Assembly: GCA_002007465.1 (NCBI GenBank)
Contig: LNAC01000765.1
Coordinates: 348,712 to 412,711 of the forward strand
Source: Ailurus styani
Taxonomy: Eukaryota > Chordata > Mammalia > Carnivora > Ailuridae
Reading direction: 5' to 3'
Length of the DNA stretch: 64,000 bases
In this document: in pieces, positions 1 to 11,464 of the stretch
Position numbering within the stretch: the stretch's first letter is position 1
Layout: the number at the start of each line of letters is the position of its first letter
Program-made: the position numbers and the translations under genes
The notes under the pieces: generated by a model
What the model was told of the DNA's origin: nothing
Databases searched by the model: none
The model's input: the letters and a program-made list of their open reading frames with translations, nothing else

Positions 1-350
1 AGAAGATAAGAAGCTAAAATGGACCTTTGTTTAAAAAAAAGAGAGAAACCATTAAAATTTAAACCATGTATTTATTAACCATCTATTAATTATATGTATT
101 TGGAAAAGCCAGATTTTCTTGATAGCCATATTTGTTTTTAATTTAGTTTTTAAGAATAGAAAAAATTGGGAATTTATTAAAATTTTACTTAAACACAAAG
201 GATTTTCATTCCAATTCCATGCAGTCACTAGTTAATGACTCTTAACTCATACTGCTATATAATATTTCAATAGATATGAAATATACCAGAAATAAGATTA
301 TTCATAAAAATGAAGTTTTATGATTAAATAAAAATACTGCTTCCTTATTT
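1..350. other. AT-rich sequence without a recognised gene
   Basis: This stretch is AT-rich with no usable reading frame, SINE head or L1 motif. Its last 11 bases (cttccttattt, 340-350) are the left target-site duplication of the L1 that follows. Confidence 0.6.
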
Positions 351-1203
351 ATATATATATATATATATTTTATTAACATATAATGTATTGTTTGTTTCAG
401 GGGTAAAGGTCTGTGATTCATCATTCTTACACAATTCACAGTACTCACCATAGCACATACCACCTCTAATGTCCATCACCCAGCTACCCTATCACTCCCA
501 CCCACCTCCCCTCCAGCAACCCTCAGTTTGTTTCCTGAGATTAAGAGTTTCTAATGGTTTGTTTCCCTCCCTGGCTTCATCTTGTTTCATTTTCCCCTCC
601 TTCCCCTATGATCTTCTGTCTTGTTTCTCAAATTCCTCAAATCAGTGAGATCATATGATAATGGTCTTTCTCTGATTGACTTATTTTGCATAGTAAAATA
701 CCCTCTAGTTCCATCCATGGCATTGTAAATGGCAAGATTTCGGTTTTTTTGATGGCTGCATAATATTCCACTGTATATACCACATCTTACTCATCCATTC
801 ATCTATTGATGGACAGCTAGGCTCTTTGCATAGTTTGGCTACTGTGGAAATTGCTGATATAAACAATGGGGTGCATGTGGCCCTTCAGATTACTACATTT
901 GTATCTTTAGGGTAAATATACAATAATGTAACTGCTGGGTCGTAGGGTAGCCTATTTTCAACTTTTTGAAGAACCTCCATACTGTTTTCCCGAGTGGCTG
1001 CACCAACTTGCATTTCCACAGTGTAGAAGAGTTCCCCTTTCTTGGCATCCATGCCAACACCTGTTGTTTAATGACCTGTTAATTTTAGGCATTCTGAGTG
1101 GTGTGAAGTGGTATGTCACTGTAGTTTTGATTTCTACTTCCCTGATGCCGAGGCATGTTTAGCACTTTTTCACGTGTCTGTTGGCCATTTGGATGTCTTC
1201 TTT

Positions 1204-1389
1204 TTTTTTTTTTTTNNNNNNNNNNNNNNNNNNNNNNNNNNNNNNNNNNNNNNNNNNNNNNNNNNNNNNNNNNNNNNNNNNNNNNNNNNNNNNNNNNNNN
1301 NNNNNNNNNNNNNNNNNNNNNNNNNNNNNNNNNNNNNNNNNNNNNNNNNNNNNNNNNNNNNNNNNNNNNNNNNNNNACCCAGGCGCCCT
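1204..1389 (-). mobile_element. Can-SINE, minus strand, mostly hidden by an assembly gap
   Basis: Poly-T begins at 1201 before the gap, and acccaggcgccc at 1377-1388 is the reverse complement of the SINE head. The host L1 word ggatgtcttcttt occurs at 1191-1203 and again at 1390-1402, so the whole piece is a SINE insertion with a 13-bp duplication. The span of about 186 bp matches a full-length SINE with tail. Confidence 0.85.
1216..1376. other. Assembly gap (161 N)
   Basis: Run of N bounded by poly-T and a SINE head. Its content is almost certainly the body of the SINE described for 1204-1389. Confidence 0.98.
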
Positions 1390-2917
1390 GGATGTCTTCT
1401 TTGGAAAAATGTCTGTTCATGTCTTCTACCCATTTCTTGATTGGATTATCTGTTCTGTGGATACTGAGTTTAAGTTCTTTATAGATTTTGGATACTAGTC
1501 CTTTATCTGATGTCATTTGCAAATATCTTCTCTCATTCTGTTGTTTGTCTTTGGCTTTGTTGACCGTTTCCTTTGCTGTGCAAAAGCTTTTTATCTTGAT
1601 GAAGCACCAATAGTTCATTTTTGCACTTGCTTCCCTTCCCTTTGGCGATCTATCTAGGAAGAAGTTGCCACAGTTGAGGTTGAAGAGGTTGTTGTATGTG
1701 TTCTCCTCAAGGATTTTGATGGATTCCTGTCTCACATTAAGGTCTCTCATCCATTTTGAGTCTATTTTTGTGTGTGGTGTAAGGAAATGGCCCAGTTTCA
1801 TTCTTCTGCATGTGGCTGTTTTTCCCAACACCAGTTTTCCCAACACCATTTGTTGAAGAGACAGTCTTTTTACCAATGGGTATTCTTTCCTGCTTTGTCG
1901 AAGATTAGTTGACCATAGAGTTGAGGGTCCATTTCTGGGCTATGATCTCTCTCTGAGAGTGTCCATTGATGGGCTCTCGATGATCTCTATTTGACTATGT
2001 GTTGGTTATTGTGCTGGGACAATACTGTCTTGATGATTACAGCTTTGTAATAGAGCTTAAAGTCTGGAATTGTGATGGCACCAGCTTTGGTTTTCTTTGT
2101 CAACATTCCTCTGGTTATTTGGGGTCTTTTCTTGTTCCATATAAATTTTAGGATTATTTGTTCCATTCCTTTGAAAAAAGTTGATAGTATTTTGATAGGG
2201 ATTGCATTAAATGTGTAGATTGCTCTAGGTAGCATAGAGATTTTCACAATATTTGTTCTTCCAATCCATGAGCATGGAACATTTTAACATTTCTTTGTGT
2301 CTTCGTCAATTTCCTTCATGAGTATTCCATAGTTTTTTATTTTGAGTAAAGATACTTTGCCTCTGTGGTTAGATTTATTACTAGGTATCTTGTGGTTTTG
2401 GCTGCAATTGTAAATGGGATCGACTCCTTAATTTCTCTTACTTCTGTCTTGTTGTCAGTGTATAGAGAAATGCAACTGATTTCTATGCATTGATTTTATA
2501 TCCTTACACTTTACTGAATTCCTGTATGAGTTCTAGCAGTTTTGGGGTGGAGTCTGTTGGGTTTTCAACATAAAGTATCATGTCATCTGCAAGAGTGAGA
2601 ATTTGACTTCTTCGCTGATTCTGATGCCTTTTTTTTTTTTATTGCCTGATTGCTAAGGCTAGGACTTCTAATACTGTGTAGAACAGCAGTGGTGATGGTG
2701 GAGAGCCCTGTTGTGTTCTGACCTTAGGGGAACAGTTCTCAGTTTTTCCCCAGTGAGAATGATACTCACTGTGGGTTTTTCATAGATGGCTTTTATGATA
2801 TTGAGGTATGTACCCTCTATCCTTACATTGTGAAGAGTTTTAATCAAGAAAGGATGCTGTACTTTGTCAAATGCTTTTTCTGCATCTATTGAGAGTATCA
2901 TGTGCTTCTTCTTCTTT

Positions 2918-3079
2918 CTTTTTTTTTTTAAAGATTTTATTTATTTGACACAGAGAGAGAGACTACAAGTAGGCAGAGAGGCAGAGAGGAGGAAGCAGGC
3001 TCCCCGCTGAGCAGAGAGCCCGATGAGGACACTGAGATCATGACCTGAGCCGAAGGCCGAGGCTTTAACCCACTAAGCC
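2918..3079 (-). mobile_element. Can-SINE, minus strand, head-truncated
   Basis: A poly-T tract is followed by aagattttatttatttgaca, a GA-rich block, the gatcatgacctgagcc box and taacccactaagcc. The last dozen bases of the SINE head are missing at the right end. It interrupts L1-a ORF2. Confidence 0.88.
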
Positions 3080-4527
3080 TTTTATTAATGTATTGTATCA
3101 CATAGATTGATTTGCGGACGTTGAACCAACCTTGCAGATGTTGAATCAACCCTGCAACCCAGGAGTAAATCCTGCAACCTGTTAATGTACTATTGGATCC
3201 TATTGGCTAGTATTTTGGTGAGAATTTTTGCATCCATGTTCATCAGGGATATTGGTCTGTAATTTTCCTTTTTGATGGGGTCTTTGATTTTGGGATCAAA
3301 ATAATGCTGGAATCATAAAATGATAATGGACGTTTTCTTTCCATTTCTATTTTTTTTTTTTGGAAGAGTTTCAGGAGAATAGATATTAATTCTTCTTAAA
3401 TGTTTGGTAGAATTTCCCTGAGAAGCCACCTGGCCCTGGGTTCTTGACTGTTGGGAGGTTTTTGATTACTGCTTCAATTTCCCTGCTGGTTATGGGTCTG
3501 TTCAGGTTTTCGATTTCTTCCTGGTTCAGTTTTGGTAGTTTGTATGTCTCTAGGAATGCATCCGTTTCTTCCAGACTGTCTAATTTGCTGGTTCATAGTT
3601 ACTTATAATATGTTCTTATAATTGTTTGTATTTCCTTGGTGTTGGTTGTGATCTCTCCTCTTTCATTCATGATTGTATTAATCTGGGTCCTTTCTTTTTC
3701 TTTTAGATAAGTCTGGCTTGGGGCTTATCAATCTTATTAATTCTTTCAAAGAACCAGCTCCTAGGATCGTTGATCTGTTCTACTGTTCTTTTGGTTTCTA
3801 TTTCATTAATTTCTGCTCTGATCTTTATGATTTCTCTTCTACTGGGTTTAGGCTTTCTTTGCTGTTCTTTCTCCAGCTCCTTTAGGTGTAGGGTTAGGTA
3901 GTGTACTTGAGACCTTTCTTGTTTCTTGAGAAAGGCTTGTATTGCTACATACTTCCCTTTTAGGACTGCCTTTCCTGCAATGCAAAGGTTATGAACAGTT
4001 GTGTTTTCATTTTCATTTGTTTCCATTAATTTTTAATTGTTCTTTAATTTCCTGGTTAACCCAGTTATTCTTTAGTGGAATGCTTTTTAGCCTCCATGCA
4101 TTTGAGTTCCTTCCAACTTTCCTCTTGTGGTTGAGTTCTAGTTTCAAAGCATTGCCATCTGAAAGTATGCAGGAAATGATCATAATCTTTTGGTACCATC
4201 TGACACCTGATTTCTGACCCAGGATGGATATGATCTATTCTGGAGAATGTTCCATGTGCACTAGAGAAGAATGTGGATTCTGTTGCTTTGGGTTGGAATG
4301 TTCTGAATATATCTGTGATGTCCATCTGGTCCAGTGTGTCACTTAAAGGCTTTATTTCCTTGTTGATCTTTTGCTTTGATGATCTGTCCATTTCATTGAG
4401 GGAGGTGGTAAAGTCCCCTACTATTATTGTATTACTGTCGATGTGTTTCTTTGATTCTGTTATTAATTCGTTTATATAATTGGCTGCTGCAATGTTAGGG
4501 GCATAGATATTTAAAATTGTTAGATCT

Positions 4528-4730
4528 GGGCGCCTGGGTGGCTCAGTGGGTTAAAGCCGCTGCCTTCGGCTCAGGTCATGATCCCAGGGTCCTGGGATCA
4601 AGGCCCACATCGGGCTCTCTGCTCAGTGGGGAGCCTGCTTCCTCCTCTCTCCTCTCTCTCTGCCTGCCTCTCTGCCTACTTGTAATCTCTCTCTCTGTGT
4701 CAAATGAATAAATAAAATCTTTAAAAAAAA
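4528..4730 (+). mobile_element. Can-SINE, plus strand, full length
   Basis: It has head gggcgcctgggtggctcag, the B-box-bearing middle, a CT-rich block and an AATAAATAAAATCTTT tail. A perfect 17-bp duplication, ttaaaattgttagatct, lies at 4511-4527 and 4731-4747. It interrupts L1-a ORF2. Confidence 0.96.
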
Positions 4731-5159
4731 TTAAAATTGTTAGATCTTCTTGTTGTATAATATAGAATTATTTAAAGGTAAATATACCTTTAAGTATAAT
4801 ATAGTGTCATTCCTCATCCCTTATTATAGGCTTTGGCTTAAAAGCTAATTTGTCTGATATAAGGATTGTCACCCCAGTTTTCTTTTGATATTCATTAGCA
4901 TGGTAAATTGTTTTCCATCCCCTCACTTTGAATCTGGAGGTATCTTTTTGGGTCTAAAATGAGTCTCCTGCAGACAGCATATGGATGGGTTTTTTTTTTT
5001 TTAATCCATTCTGATACCCCGAGTCTTTTGATTGGGGCATTTAGCCTATTTATGTTCAGGGTAACTTTTGAAAGATATGAATTTAGTGCCATTGTATTGC
5101 CTGTAAGGTGACTGTTACTGTATATTGTCTCTGTTCCTTTCTGCTCTATGTTACTTTTG

Positions 5160-6100
5160 GGCTCTCACTTTGCTTGGAGGACCCCTTTCAATAATTTTTG
5201 TCAGGCTGGTTTGGTATTTTCAAATTCTTTTAGTTTGTGTTTGTCCTGAAAGGTTTTTATTTCTCCTTCTATTTTCAGTGACAGCCTAGCTGGATATAGT
5301 ATTCTTTGCTGAATATTTTTCTTGCTTAGTCCTCTGACTACATCATGCCAGTCCATTCTGGCTTTCCAGGTCTCTGTGGATAGGTCTGTGGCCAATCTAA
5401 CATTTCTACCATTGTAGGTTACAGCCCTCTTGTCCCGAGCTGCTTTCAGGATTTTCTCTTTGTCTCTGAAACTTGTAAGTTTTACTATTAGAGAACAGGG
5501 TGTTGACCTATTTTTACTGATTTTGAGGGGGGTTCTCTGTGCCTCCTGAATTTTGATGCCTGTTTCCTTCCCCAAATTAAGGATGTCCTCCACTAAAATT
5601 TGTTCCAAAATACCTTCTGCCCCTCTCTTTCTTTCTTCTTCTTCTGGGATCCCAATTATTCTAATATTGTTTTGTCTTATGGTATTACTTATCTCTTGAA
5701 TTCTCCCATCATGATCCAGTAGTTGTTTCTCTTTTTCTCAGCTTCTTTATTTTCCACCATTTGTTCTTTCTATATCACTAATTCTTTCCTTTGCCTCATT
5801 TATCCTAGCAGTGAGAGCCTTCATTTTTTATTGAACCTCATTAATAGCTTCGTTTATTTTAACTTGTTTAGATTTAAGTTATTTCTCCAGAAAGGGATTC
5901 TCAAAAAAACAAGAAAACAAAAAGCAGAAAGGGATTCTCTAGTATTTTCTATGCTTTTTTTCAAGCCCAGATACCATCTTTATAAAAGTCATTCTGAACT
6001 TTGTTCTGACACCTTACTAATGTCTGTATTGATTAGGTTCATAGCAGACAGTACTGCCTCTTGTTCTTTTTCTTTAAGGTGAGTTTTTCCGCCTTGTCAT
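5160..6100 (-). pseudogene. L1-a ORF1 remnant (RNA-binding chaperone)
   Basis: ORF1p coats L1 RNA as a coiled-coil trimer with an RRM and a C-terminal domain. The likely ATG is at 6100 on the minus strand, starting MTRRKNS as in sister copies. The longest surviving frame, 5608-5201, covers the RRM end and C-terminal domain: LVEDILNLGKETGIKIQEAQ, then DKEKILKAARDK, then ATDLSTETWKARMDW. It stops early at 5203-5201, where a one-base loss shifts the expected tail ending. The N-terminal coiled-coil portion (6100-5610) is broken by stops. About 313 codons long overall, slightly short for the family. Non-functional. Confidence 0.85.
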
Positions 6101-6218
6101 TTTGTCCAGAGAAGAACAGATGAATGAGAGAACAAAATGCTAAAAGTTTAACAACAACCCCAGAAAAATATACACTACCAAATCAGAAGAGAACTGAAAC
6201 CGGGAGAAGAAATAAAAT

Positions 6219-6500
6219 GAAATGAAATGATCAAATGGAATGAAATGAAATGAAATAAAATAAAATAGATAAAATAAATTTTATCTACCTATCTATCTAT
6301 ATCTATCATCTATCTATATGTATCTCTCTATATATCTATATACCTATACATAGCTATATATCTATATCTACCTATATGTATATATCTATATATCTATATC
6401 TATCCACCTATATATCTATCTATATATATAGGTATATATCTATATATCTATATGTATATCTAGCTATCTATCTATAGATAGATAGATAGATATATCTAGG
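6219..6500. repeat. Compound microsatellite (AAATG)n then (TATC)/(TATA)-rich
   Basis: It starts with imperfect GAAAT repeats (6219-6275), then about 200 bases of TATC, TATA and ATCTA units ending in GATAGATAGATAGATA. It sits in the L1-a 5' UTR, next to the tandem 236-bp units. Confidence 0.9.
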
Positions 6501-6968
6501 CTGGTGAATAGGAGAAAGCCACACACTTGATTTTGGGTGAATTTTGGTCCGTTAGAAGAAACTGCCTCCCAAAATTGTAAAGAAAGAAAAACTTACATAT
6601 ATACAAAAATAAGGGTAAACACGATGAAAGGATGGAATATGACTGTAAAGATGAAAATTAAAAATGATTCTAAGAAAGTAATTGATAAGATAAAAAGTTG
6701 GTTGAAAAAAGAAAAAAAGGACAGAATGTGATCAGGCTGGAGACTAGAACAAATCCATTTGCAAGATTTAGGTTATATTTTGGTCTGTTAGAAGAAACTG
6801 AATCCCAAAATTTTAAAGAAAGAAAAACTTATATGCATAGGAAAAATAAGGTTAAATACAATGAAGGGATAGAATATGACTATAAAAATGAAAATTAAAA
6901 AAGATTTTTAAAAAGGTATTGACAAGATAGTTATAATAGGTTAAAATAGGAAGGAGGGAAAATTCAAA
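6497..6968 (-). repeat. Two tandem ~236-bp units in the L1-a 5' UTR
   Basis: The block from about 6497 to 6732 is repeated from about 6733 to 6968. Anchor words recur 236 bases apart: gttagaagaaactg at 6551 and 6787, followed in both by cccaaaatt, taaagaaagaaaaactta, and later gatgaaa/atgaaaattaaaaa. The units differ at many bases, so the duplication is not recent. The homologous place in L1-h (43742 onward) shows only one copy. Confidence 0.8.
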
Positions 6969-8129
6969 AAATATTGAAAAATAAAAAATAATGAAAATTA
7001 AAAAATTTAACTTTGAAAGACTAAAGAATCATGGGGAAAAGCCATTAATTCTATGTGCTGTATTCCCCTAGCATTGGTGTTTTACAGTTCTCATTGATTA
7101 GTAAACTTGGTCATGGCTGGATGTTCTTGCTGATCTTCTGGGGGAGGGGGCTCTTGCAGTGATTCTCAAATGTCTTTGCCCAAGGCGGAATTGCACCACC
7201 CTTGCCAGGGTCCAGGCTAAGTCATCTGCTCAGGATTGTTCTCAGTAGCTTTTGTTCCCTGAAAGCTTTCTCTACAGCTTTGGAGGACGAGCATGAATGT
7301 GTCGGCCTCCCAATCTCCAGCCCCAGAGGAGCTGAGAGCTCGGGGCCCCCCTCTTCAGTGAGCCCTCAGAGAAAAGCAGTCAATCACACCTGTCTCCATG
7401 GTCTGTGGCTGTGTTCCATGCTCACCCTGCCTATGACTGAGCGCTTCTATTTGAAGTGCATAGCCCCATTTGGAGTCTCCAAACCCAACAGAATCCTGCA
7501 GCGCATTCCCATGCCACTCCTCCTGGTGGAGGAAGGGGGGATCTCCCCAGATCTGCCACTTGTAGGGTCACTGCTGGAAAAGCAGTGGCCCGGCTATGCT
7601 GGGGTTCACAGTTTATGGCAATCCCGAGCTGAGAGCTCACTCTTTGGCTCCATCTTTGCAGCCAGCTTCCCCGCTCCAATACCTGGGAGCTCTGCCAGAT
7701 TCAGGCACGCCCGGTCTTTCTGTGACCCCAAGGGTCCTGAGACCACACTGTCCCACTAAGGGTGCCACCCTTGCTTAGTGTCTGGAGCGATGTCCCTCAG
7801 TGATGCAGACTTCTAAAAGTTCCAATTTTGTGCTCTGCTGCTGCATCACTTTTCAGTAGCCAGCTGATCGAGGCTCCCTCCCACCATGATCTGTCTTCTT
7901 GTATTTTGACTTAGATTCACCTCTCTGCCTGTCCTACCAACCAGAAAATGGTCACTTTTCTGTTCAAAGAATTGCTATTCTTTTCTTTGAAATCCTATTG
8001 AGTTTGTAGGTATTCAGAAAGGTTTGATAACTATCTAGATCAATTACTGGGACCAGACACAATTTAGGTCTACTGCTCCTCTGCCATCTTCCTCCAATCT
8101 GTTCTTCCTTATTTCGAAAAGCAAACAAT

Positions 8130-8340
8130 TGGGGTGCCTGGGTGGCTCAGCTGGTTGAGCATCCAACACTTGGATTTGACTCAGGTCATGATCTCAGGGT
8201 TGTGAGATTAAGCCCAGCCCCAGGCTCCCCATTTAGTGCGGTCTTCTTGAGATTTTCTCTCCATCTGCTCCTCACCCTGCTCTCCCACTGTCTCTCTCTC
8301 TCTCTCTCTCTCTCAAATAAAGTATTTTTTAAAATAAATA
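8130..8340 (+). mobile_element. Can-SINE, plus strand
   Basis: Head ggggtgcctgggtggctcag, the ggtcatgatctcaggg box, a long CT run and an A-rich tail. The flanking duplication aaagcaaacaat lies at 8118-8129 and 8341-8352. It landed 26 bp beyond the 5' end of L1-a. Confidence 0.93.
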
Positions 8341-8546
8341 AAAGCAAACAATCAAACTATGCTAAGTGGGAAAGTAGATATGAAAACTTAAAATAACTAC
8401 AAGACATTCATGATAAAACACTTAACTTAAAATAAATTGTGAAAATGTACAAAAAAGAAAAAGCCAAAATACAAATAGTAATTGCATTATGCAGTATGAG
8501 TCACTGATAATTTTTCTCTTATATAATACCCCAAATGTTTTTAAAA

Positions 8547-8960
8547 GAAAGGTGGGGGGGACAGGGAGGGGGGAAAAGGGAGGGGAAAAGGAAGGAGAGA
8601 GGGAGGGAGAGAGAGAAAGAGAGAGAATCTTTAAAAAAAAAAGATTTTACTTATTTATTTGACAGAGAGAGAGATTACAAGTAGGCAGAGAGGTAGGCAG
8701 AGAGAGAGGAGGAAGCCCGCTCCCCAGCAAGCAGGGAGCCCTATGCGGGGCTCAATCCCAGGATCCTGAGATCATGACCTGAGCCACAGGCAGAGGCTTT
8801 AACCCGCTGAGTCACCCAGGCACCCAGAGAGAGAGAGAATCTTAAGCAGGATCCACACCCAGCACAGAGATCACCTTGGGGCTTGATCTCACAATGCTGA
8901 GATCATGACCTGTGCCAAAATCAAGTGTTTGGCACTTAACTGAGTCACCGAGGTGCCCCA
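8547..8960 (-). mobile_element. Older Can-SINE, minus strand, split by a younger SINE
   Basis: A GA-rich tail side (8547-8631) and head side (8844-8960, with gagatcatgacctgtgcc and ccgaggtgcccc) belong to one older SINE. Its diverged duplication is accccaaatgtttttaaaa at 8528-8546 against accccaaacatttaaaa at 8963-8979. Confidence 0.82.
8632..8831 (-). mobile_element. Young Can-SINE nested in the older SINE
   Basis: Complete minus-strand SINE from aagattttacttatttattt to gagtcacccaggcaccc. The duplication agagagaatctt (8620-8631 and 8832-8843) is drawn from the GA-rich tail of the older SINE, so the order of insertion is clear. Confidence 0.9.
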
Positions 8961-9615
8961 ACACCCCAAACATTTAAAATGTGGTCACATTATTTTAATA
9001 ATGCAAAAAAATGTATTCCTTTTAAAACTTCTATAATCTCAAGGTTCATAATATGTTTCTTATTTCCCCATGTAACAGCAGTATGCAATCTGAATTGGAA
9101 AATCTAGGCTTTTACTAATCATGGGACTAGTAATTGTCACTTTGTTGTTGTTTATGCCAAAGGCACTCAGGAAACACAAATATCCACCAGGAGGGCACAG
9201 TAGATATATGGGATTATTTCCTTTTTAATCCTCATTTTACAGATAAAGAGACTGCCTCAGAAAAGGATAAGCACTGAACCAAAAGCCACAAGACTAAGAA
9301 GAGACGAAATCATGGTGATGATACACCATAAAGCCAAAGCTCCTTTTCCTTATACAAGTTTGTGTCTATCTCTAGATAGCCTGGCCCTCAAGGAAATGTT
9401 GCCAATGTACTTGGAGAAATAAACAACACCCCTAAAAGAACCAACAAAAGATATCAGAATACACAACTGGGTGTTAATTTGAGGGGTTACACATAGCTGC
9501 AAACAGTTGGAAACCAGAGGAGTGGGAGGATCTCAGAGCAAGAGGTGAGCCTGAGATGATGGGGAGGATATGCAAAACTGGTAATTGGCTGCCATGGGGG
9601 AAAGAAGAGAGGCAG
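8961..9615. other. Mostly unassigned sequence containing a MIR
   Basis: Apart from the MIR at 9205-9310 I recognise no repeat or gene. Reading frames are short. Confidence 0.5.
9205..9310 (-). mobile_element. MIR fragment, minus strand
   Basis: The run aatcctcattttacagataa, followed by gagactgcctcagaaaagg and aagccacaagact, matches the reverse complement of the MIR core and 3' part as I recall it. It is diverged, as expected for an ancient SINE. Confidence 0.7.
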
Positions 9616-10091
9616 GAATGTTGAAAAAGAAAATCAAAGGTGGAGGCATCACAAATCCAGATCCCAAGCTGTATTACAAAGCTATAATCATAAGAAACAG
9701 GATGGTACTGGCATAAAGAGTCATAAAGATCAATAGAACAGAAGTGAAAACCCAGAAATGGGCCCTCAACTCTATGGTTAACTAATCTTTGACAAAGCAG
9801 GAAAGAATATCCAGTGGGGGGGGGGCGGGGAAACAGTCTCCTCAACCAACTGTGTTGGGAAAATTGGACAGCCACAGGCAGAAGAATGAAACTGAACCAC
9901 TCTCTTACACCATATAACTCAAAATGGATGAAAGACACAAATGTGAGACAAGCGTCCTCCAAAATACTAGAGAACATAGGCAGCAACCTCTTTGACCTTG
10001 GCTTTAGCCATGTTTTGCTAGATACATCTTCAAGGCAAGGGAAACAAAAGCAAAAATGAACTATTGGGACTCCATCAAGATAAGCTTTTGC

Positions 10092-10295
10092 GGGCGCCTG
10101 GGTGGCTCAGTGGGTTAAAAGCCTCTGCCTTCAGCTCAGGTCATGATCTCAGGGTCCTGGGATTGAGGCCCACATTGGGCTCTCTGCTCAGCAGGGAGCC
10201 TGCTTTCCCCTCTCTCTCTGCCTGCCTCTCTGCCTACCTGTAATCTCTCTCTGTCAAATAAATAAATAAAATCTTTTTAAAAAATTAAAAAAAAG
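10092..10295 (+). mobile_element. Can-SINE, plus strand, full length
   Basis: Full head-to-tail SINE of the young form. The duplication is gataagcttttgc at 10079-10091 and gataagcctttgc at 10296-10308, with one mismatch. Confidence 0.95.
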
Positions 10296-10914
10296 AGATA
10301 AGCCTTTGCACAGAAAAGGGAACAGACGACAAAACTAAAAGACAACCTACAAAATGGGAGAAGATATTTGCAAGTGTCTTATCAGATAAAGGACTAGTAT
10401 CCAAAATCCACAACTTAATCAACCTCAACATGCAAAAAAAGCAGAAAATCCAGGGAAGAAATGGGCAGAAGACATGAAAACACATTTCTTCAAAGAAGAC
10501 ATACAAACAGTCAATAGATACAGGAAAAAATGGTCAACATTACTCAGCATCAAGGAAATACAAATCAAAACCACAATGAGATACCACCTCTCACTAGTCA
10601 GCACGGCTAAAATTAACAACTCAGGAAACAACATGTTGGTGAGGATGTGGAGAAAGGGGAACCTTCTCACACTGTTGGTGGGAATGCAAACTGGTGCAGC
10701 CACTCTGGAAAACGGTATGGAGGTTCCTCAAAAATTAAAAATAGAGCTACCCTACGAATCAGCAATTGCACTACTAGGTATTTATCCAAAGGATACAAAC
10801 ATAGTGATTCAAAGGGCCACACACACCCCAACGTTTATAGCAGCAATGTCTATAATTGCCAAAATACGTAAAGAGATCAGATGTCCATCAATAGATGAAT
10901 GGATAAAGAAGATG

Positions 10915-11063
10915 TAATATATATACATATATATCTATATATCTATATATATGGGTATATATACATATATACACATATACATATATATGTATATCATATC
11001 TTCTTGACCGTGTGTGTGTATACACACACACACACGTATATGTACACACACACACACACACAA
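10915..11063. repeat. TA/TATG/CA microsatellite inside L1-b
   Basis: TATATAC, TATCTA and CACACA runs sit exactly where unexpanded L1 copies read gatgtggtatatatatacaa (compare 55712-55732). Confidence 0.92.
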
Positions 11064-11464
11064 ATTGTATTAGGCATCAAAAAGACTGAACTCTTGCCAT
11101 TTGGAATAATGTGGATGGAACTAGAAGGTATGCTAAGCAAAATAAGCCAGAGAAAGTCAAATATCAGATGATTTCACTCATATGTGGAATTTAAGGAATA
11201 ACAGATGAACATAGGGGAAGGGAAAGAAAAATACAATAAGACAAAATCAGAGAGGGATCATTAGAGACTCTTAACTATAAGAAACAAACAGGGTTGCTGG
11301 AGGGTAGGCAGGTGGAGGGATGGGGTAACTGGATAATGAGCATTAAGGAGGGCACTTGTAATGAGCCCTGGGTGTTATATGCAAGTGATGAATCACTGAA
11401 CTCCACCTCTGAAATTAATAATACACTATATGTTATTTAATTGATTTTAAATTTTTAAAAAGTA

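Larger units (their letters stand above)
640..5092 (-). pseudogene. L1-a ORF2 remnant (endonuclease-reverse transcriptase)
   Basis: ORF2p nicks DNA and reverse-transcribes the L1 RNA at the nick. Decay fragments occur in the expected order on the minus strand. The N-terminal endonuclease start is at 5092-4895 (SKVTLNINRLNAPIKR, the family Asn-containing motif). The middle endonuclease part is at 4391-4065 (FFSSAHGTFSRIDHI). The reverse transcriptase palm is at 2901-2668, with [14 protein letters not shown] (motif A aspartate). The C-terminal part is at 2247-1987 ([12 protein letters not shown]) and onward to about 640. Stops and frame changes separate the pieces, and two SINEs and the gap-bearing SINE interrupt it. 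Non-functional. Confidence 0.88.
351..8103 (-). mobile_element. L1-a: nearly full-length LINE-1, minus strand
   Basis: Read on the minus strand, this contains a 5' UTR (about 8103-6101), ORF1 remnant, ORF2 remnant and the carnivore L1 3' UTR ending at about 370. An exact 11-bp duplication, cttccttattt, lies at 340-350 and 8104-8114, so this is one retrotransposition event. The A-tail side is now a TA dinucleotide run (351-366). Later insertions are SINEs at 1204-1389, 2918-3079 and 4528-4730, and large simple repeats have grown at 6219-6500. Both reading frames carry several stops and frameshifts, so the copy is dead. Orientation and completeness are directly visible; subfamily is not assigned. 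Confidence 0.93.
6101..8103 (-). promoter_or_regulatory. L1-a 5' UTR with former internal promoter
   Basis: This lies between the ORF1 start and the 5' end of the element. The distal kilobase (about 7040-8103) is richer in GC than its surroundings. On the minus strand the first bases contain GGAAGATGGCAG (plus-strand 8081-8092), matching the YY1-type motif that sets L1 transcription start in human L1. Promoter activity is inferred from family knowledge only. Open frames on the plus strand here (for example 7202-7759) are antisense chance frames. Confidence 0.6.
9616..11460 (+). mobile_element. L1-b: 5'-truncated LINE-1, plus strand
   Basis: It begins inside ORF2 (gttgaaaaagaaaatcaaag) and runs through the ORF2 C-terminal region to the 3' UTR and an A-rich tail near 11455. 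Frame pieces include MKLNHSLTPYNSKWMKDTNVR (9900s) and GIYPKDTNIVIQ (about 10775-10810). It is interrupted by a SINE (10092-10295) and by microsatellite expansion (10915-11063). Confidence 0.9.

Noticed and set aside
4528..4730. tRNA-like boxes in SINEs as possible tRNA genes
   Set aside because: They belong to tRNA-derived SINE heads with A-rich tails and target duplications, and have no cloverleaf closure.
6537..6898. Two similar small plus-strand frames (KERKTY-bearing)
   Set aside because: They resemble each other only because they translate the two 236-bp tandem units in the L1-a leader.
7202..7759. 185-residue open frame, plus strand
   Set aside because: It lies antisense in the GC-rich 5' UTR of L1-a and shows no domain. 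GC-rich sequence favours chance frames.
9474..9986. 170-codon minus-strand frame
   Set aside because: Antisense to L1-b ORF2; ORF2 antisense is often open by composition.
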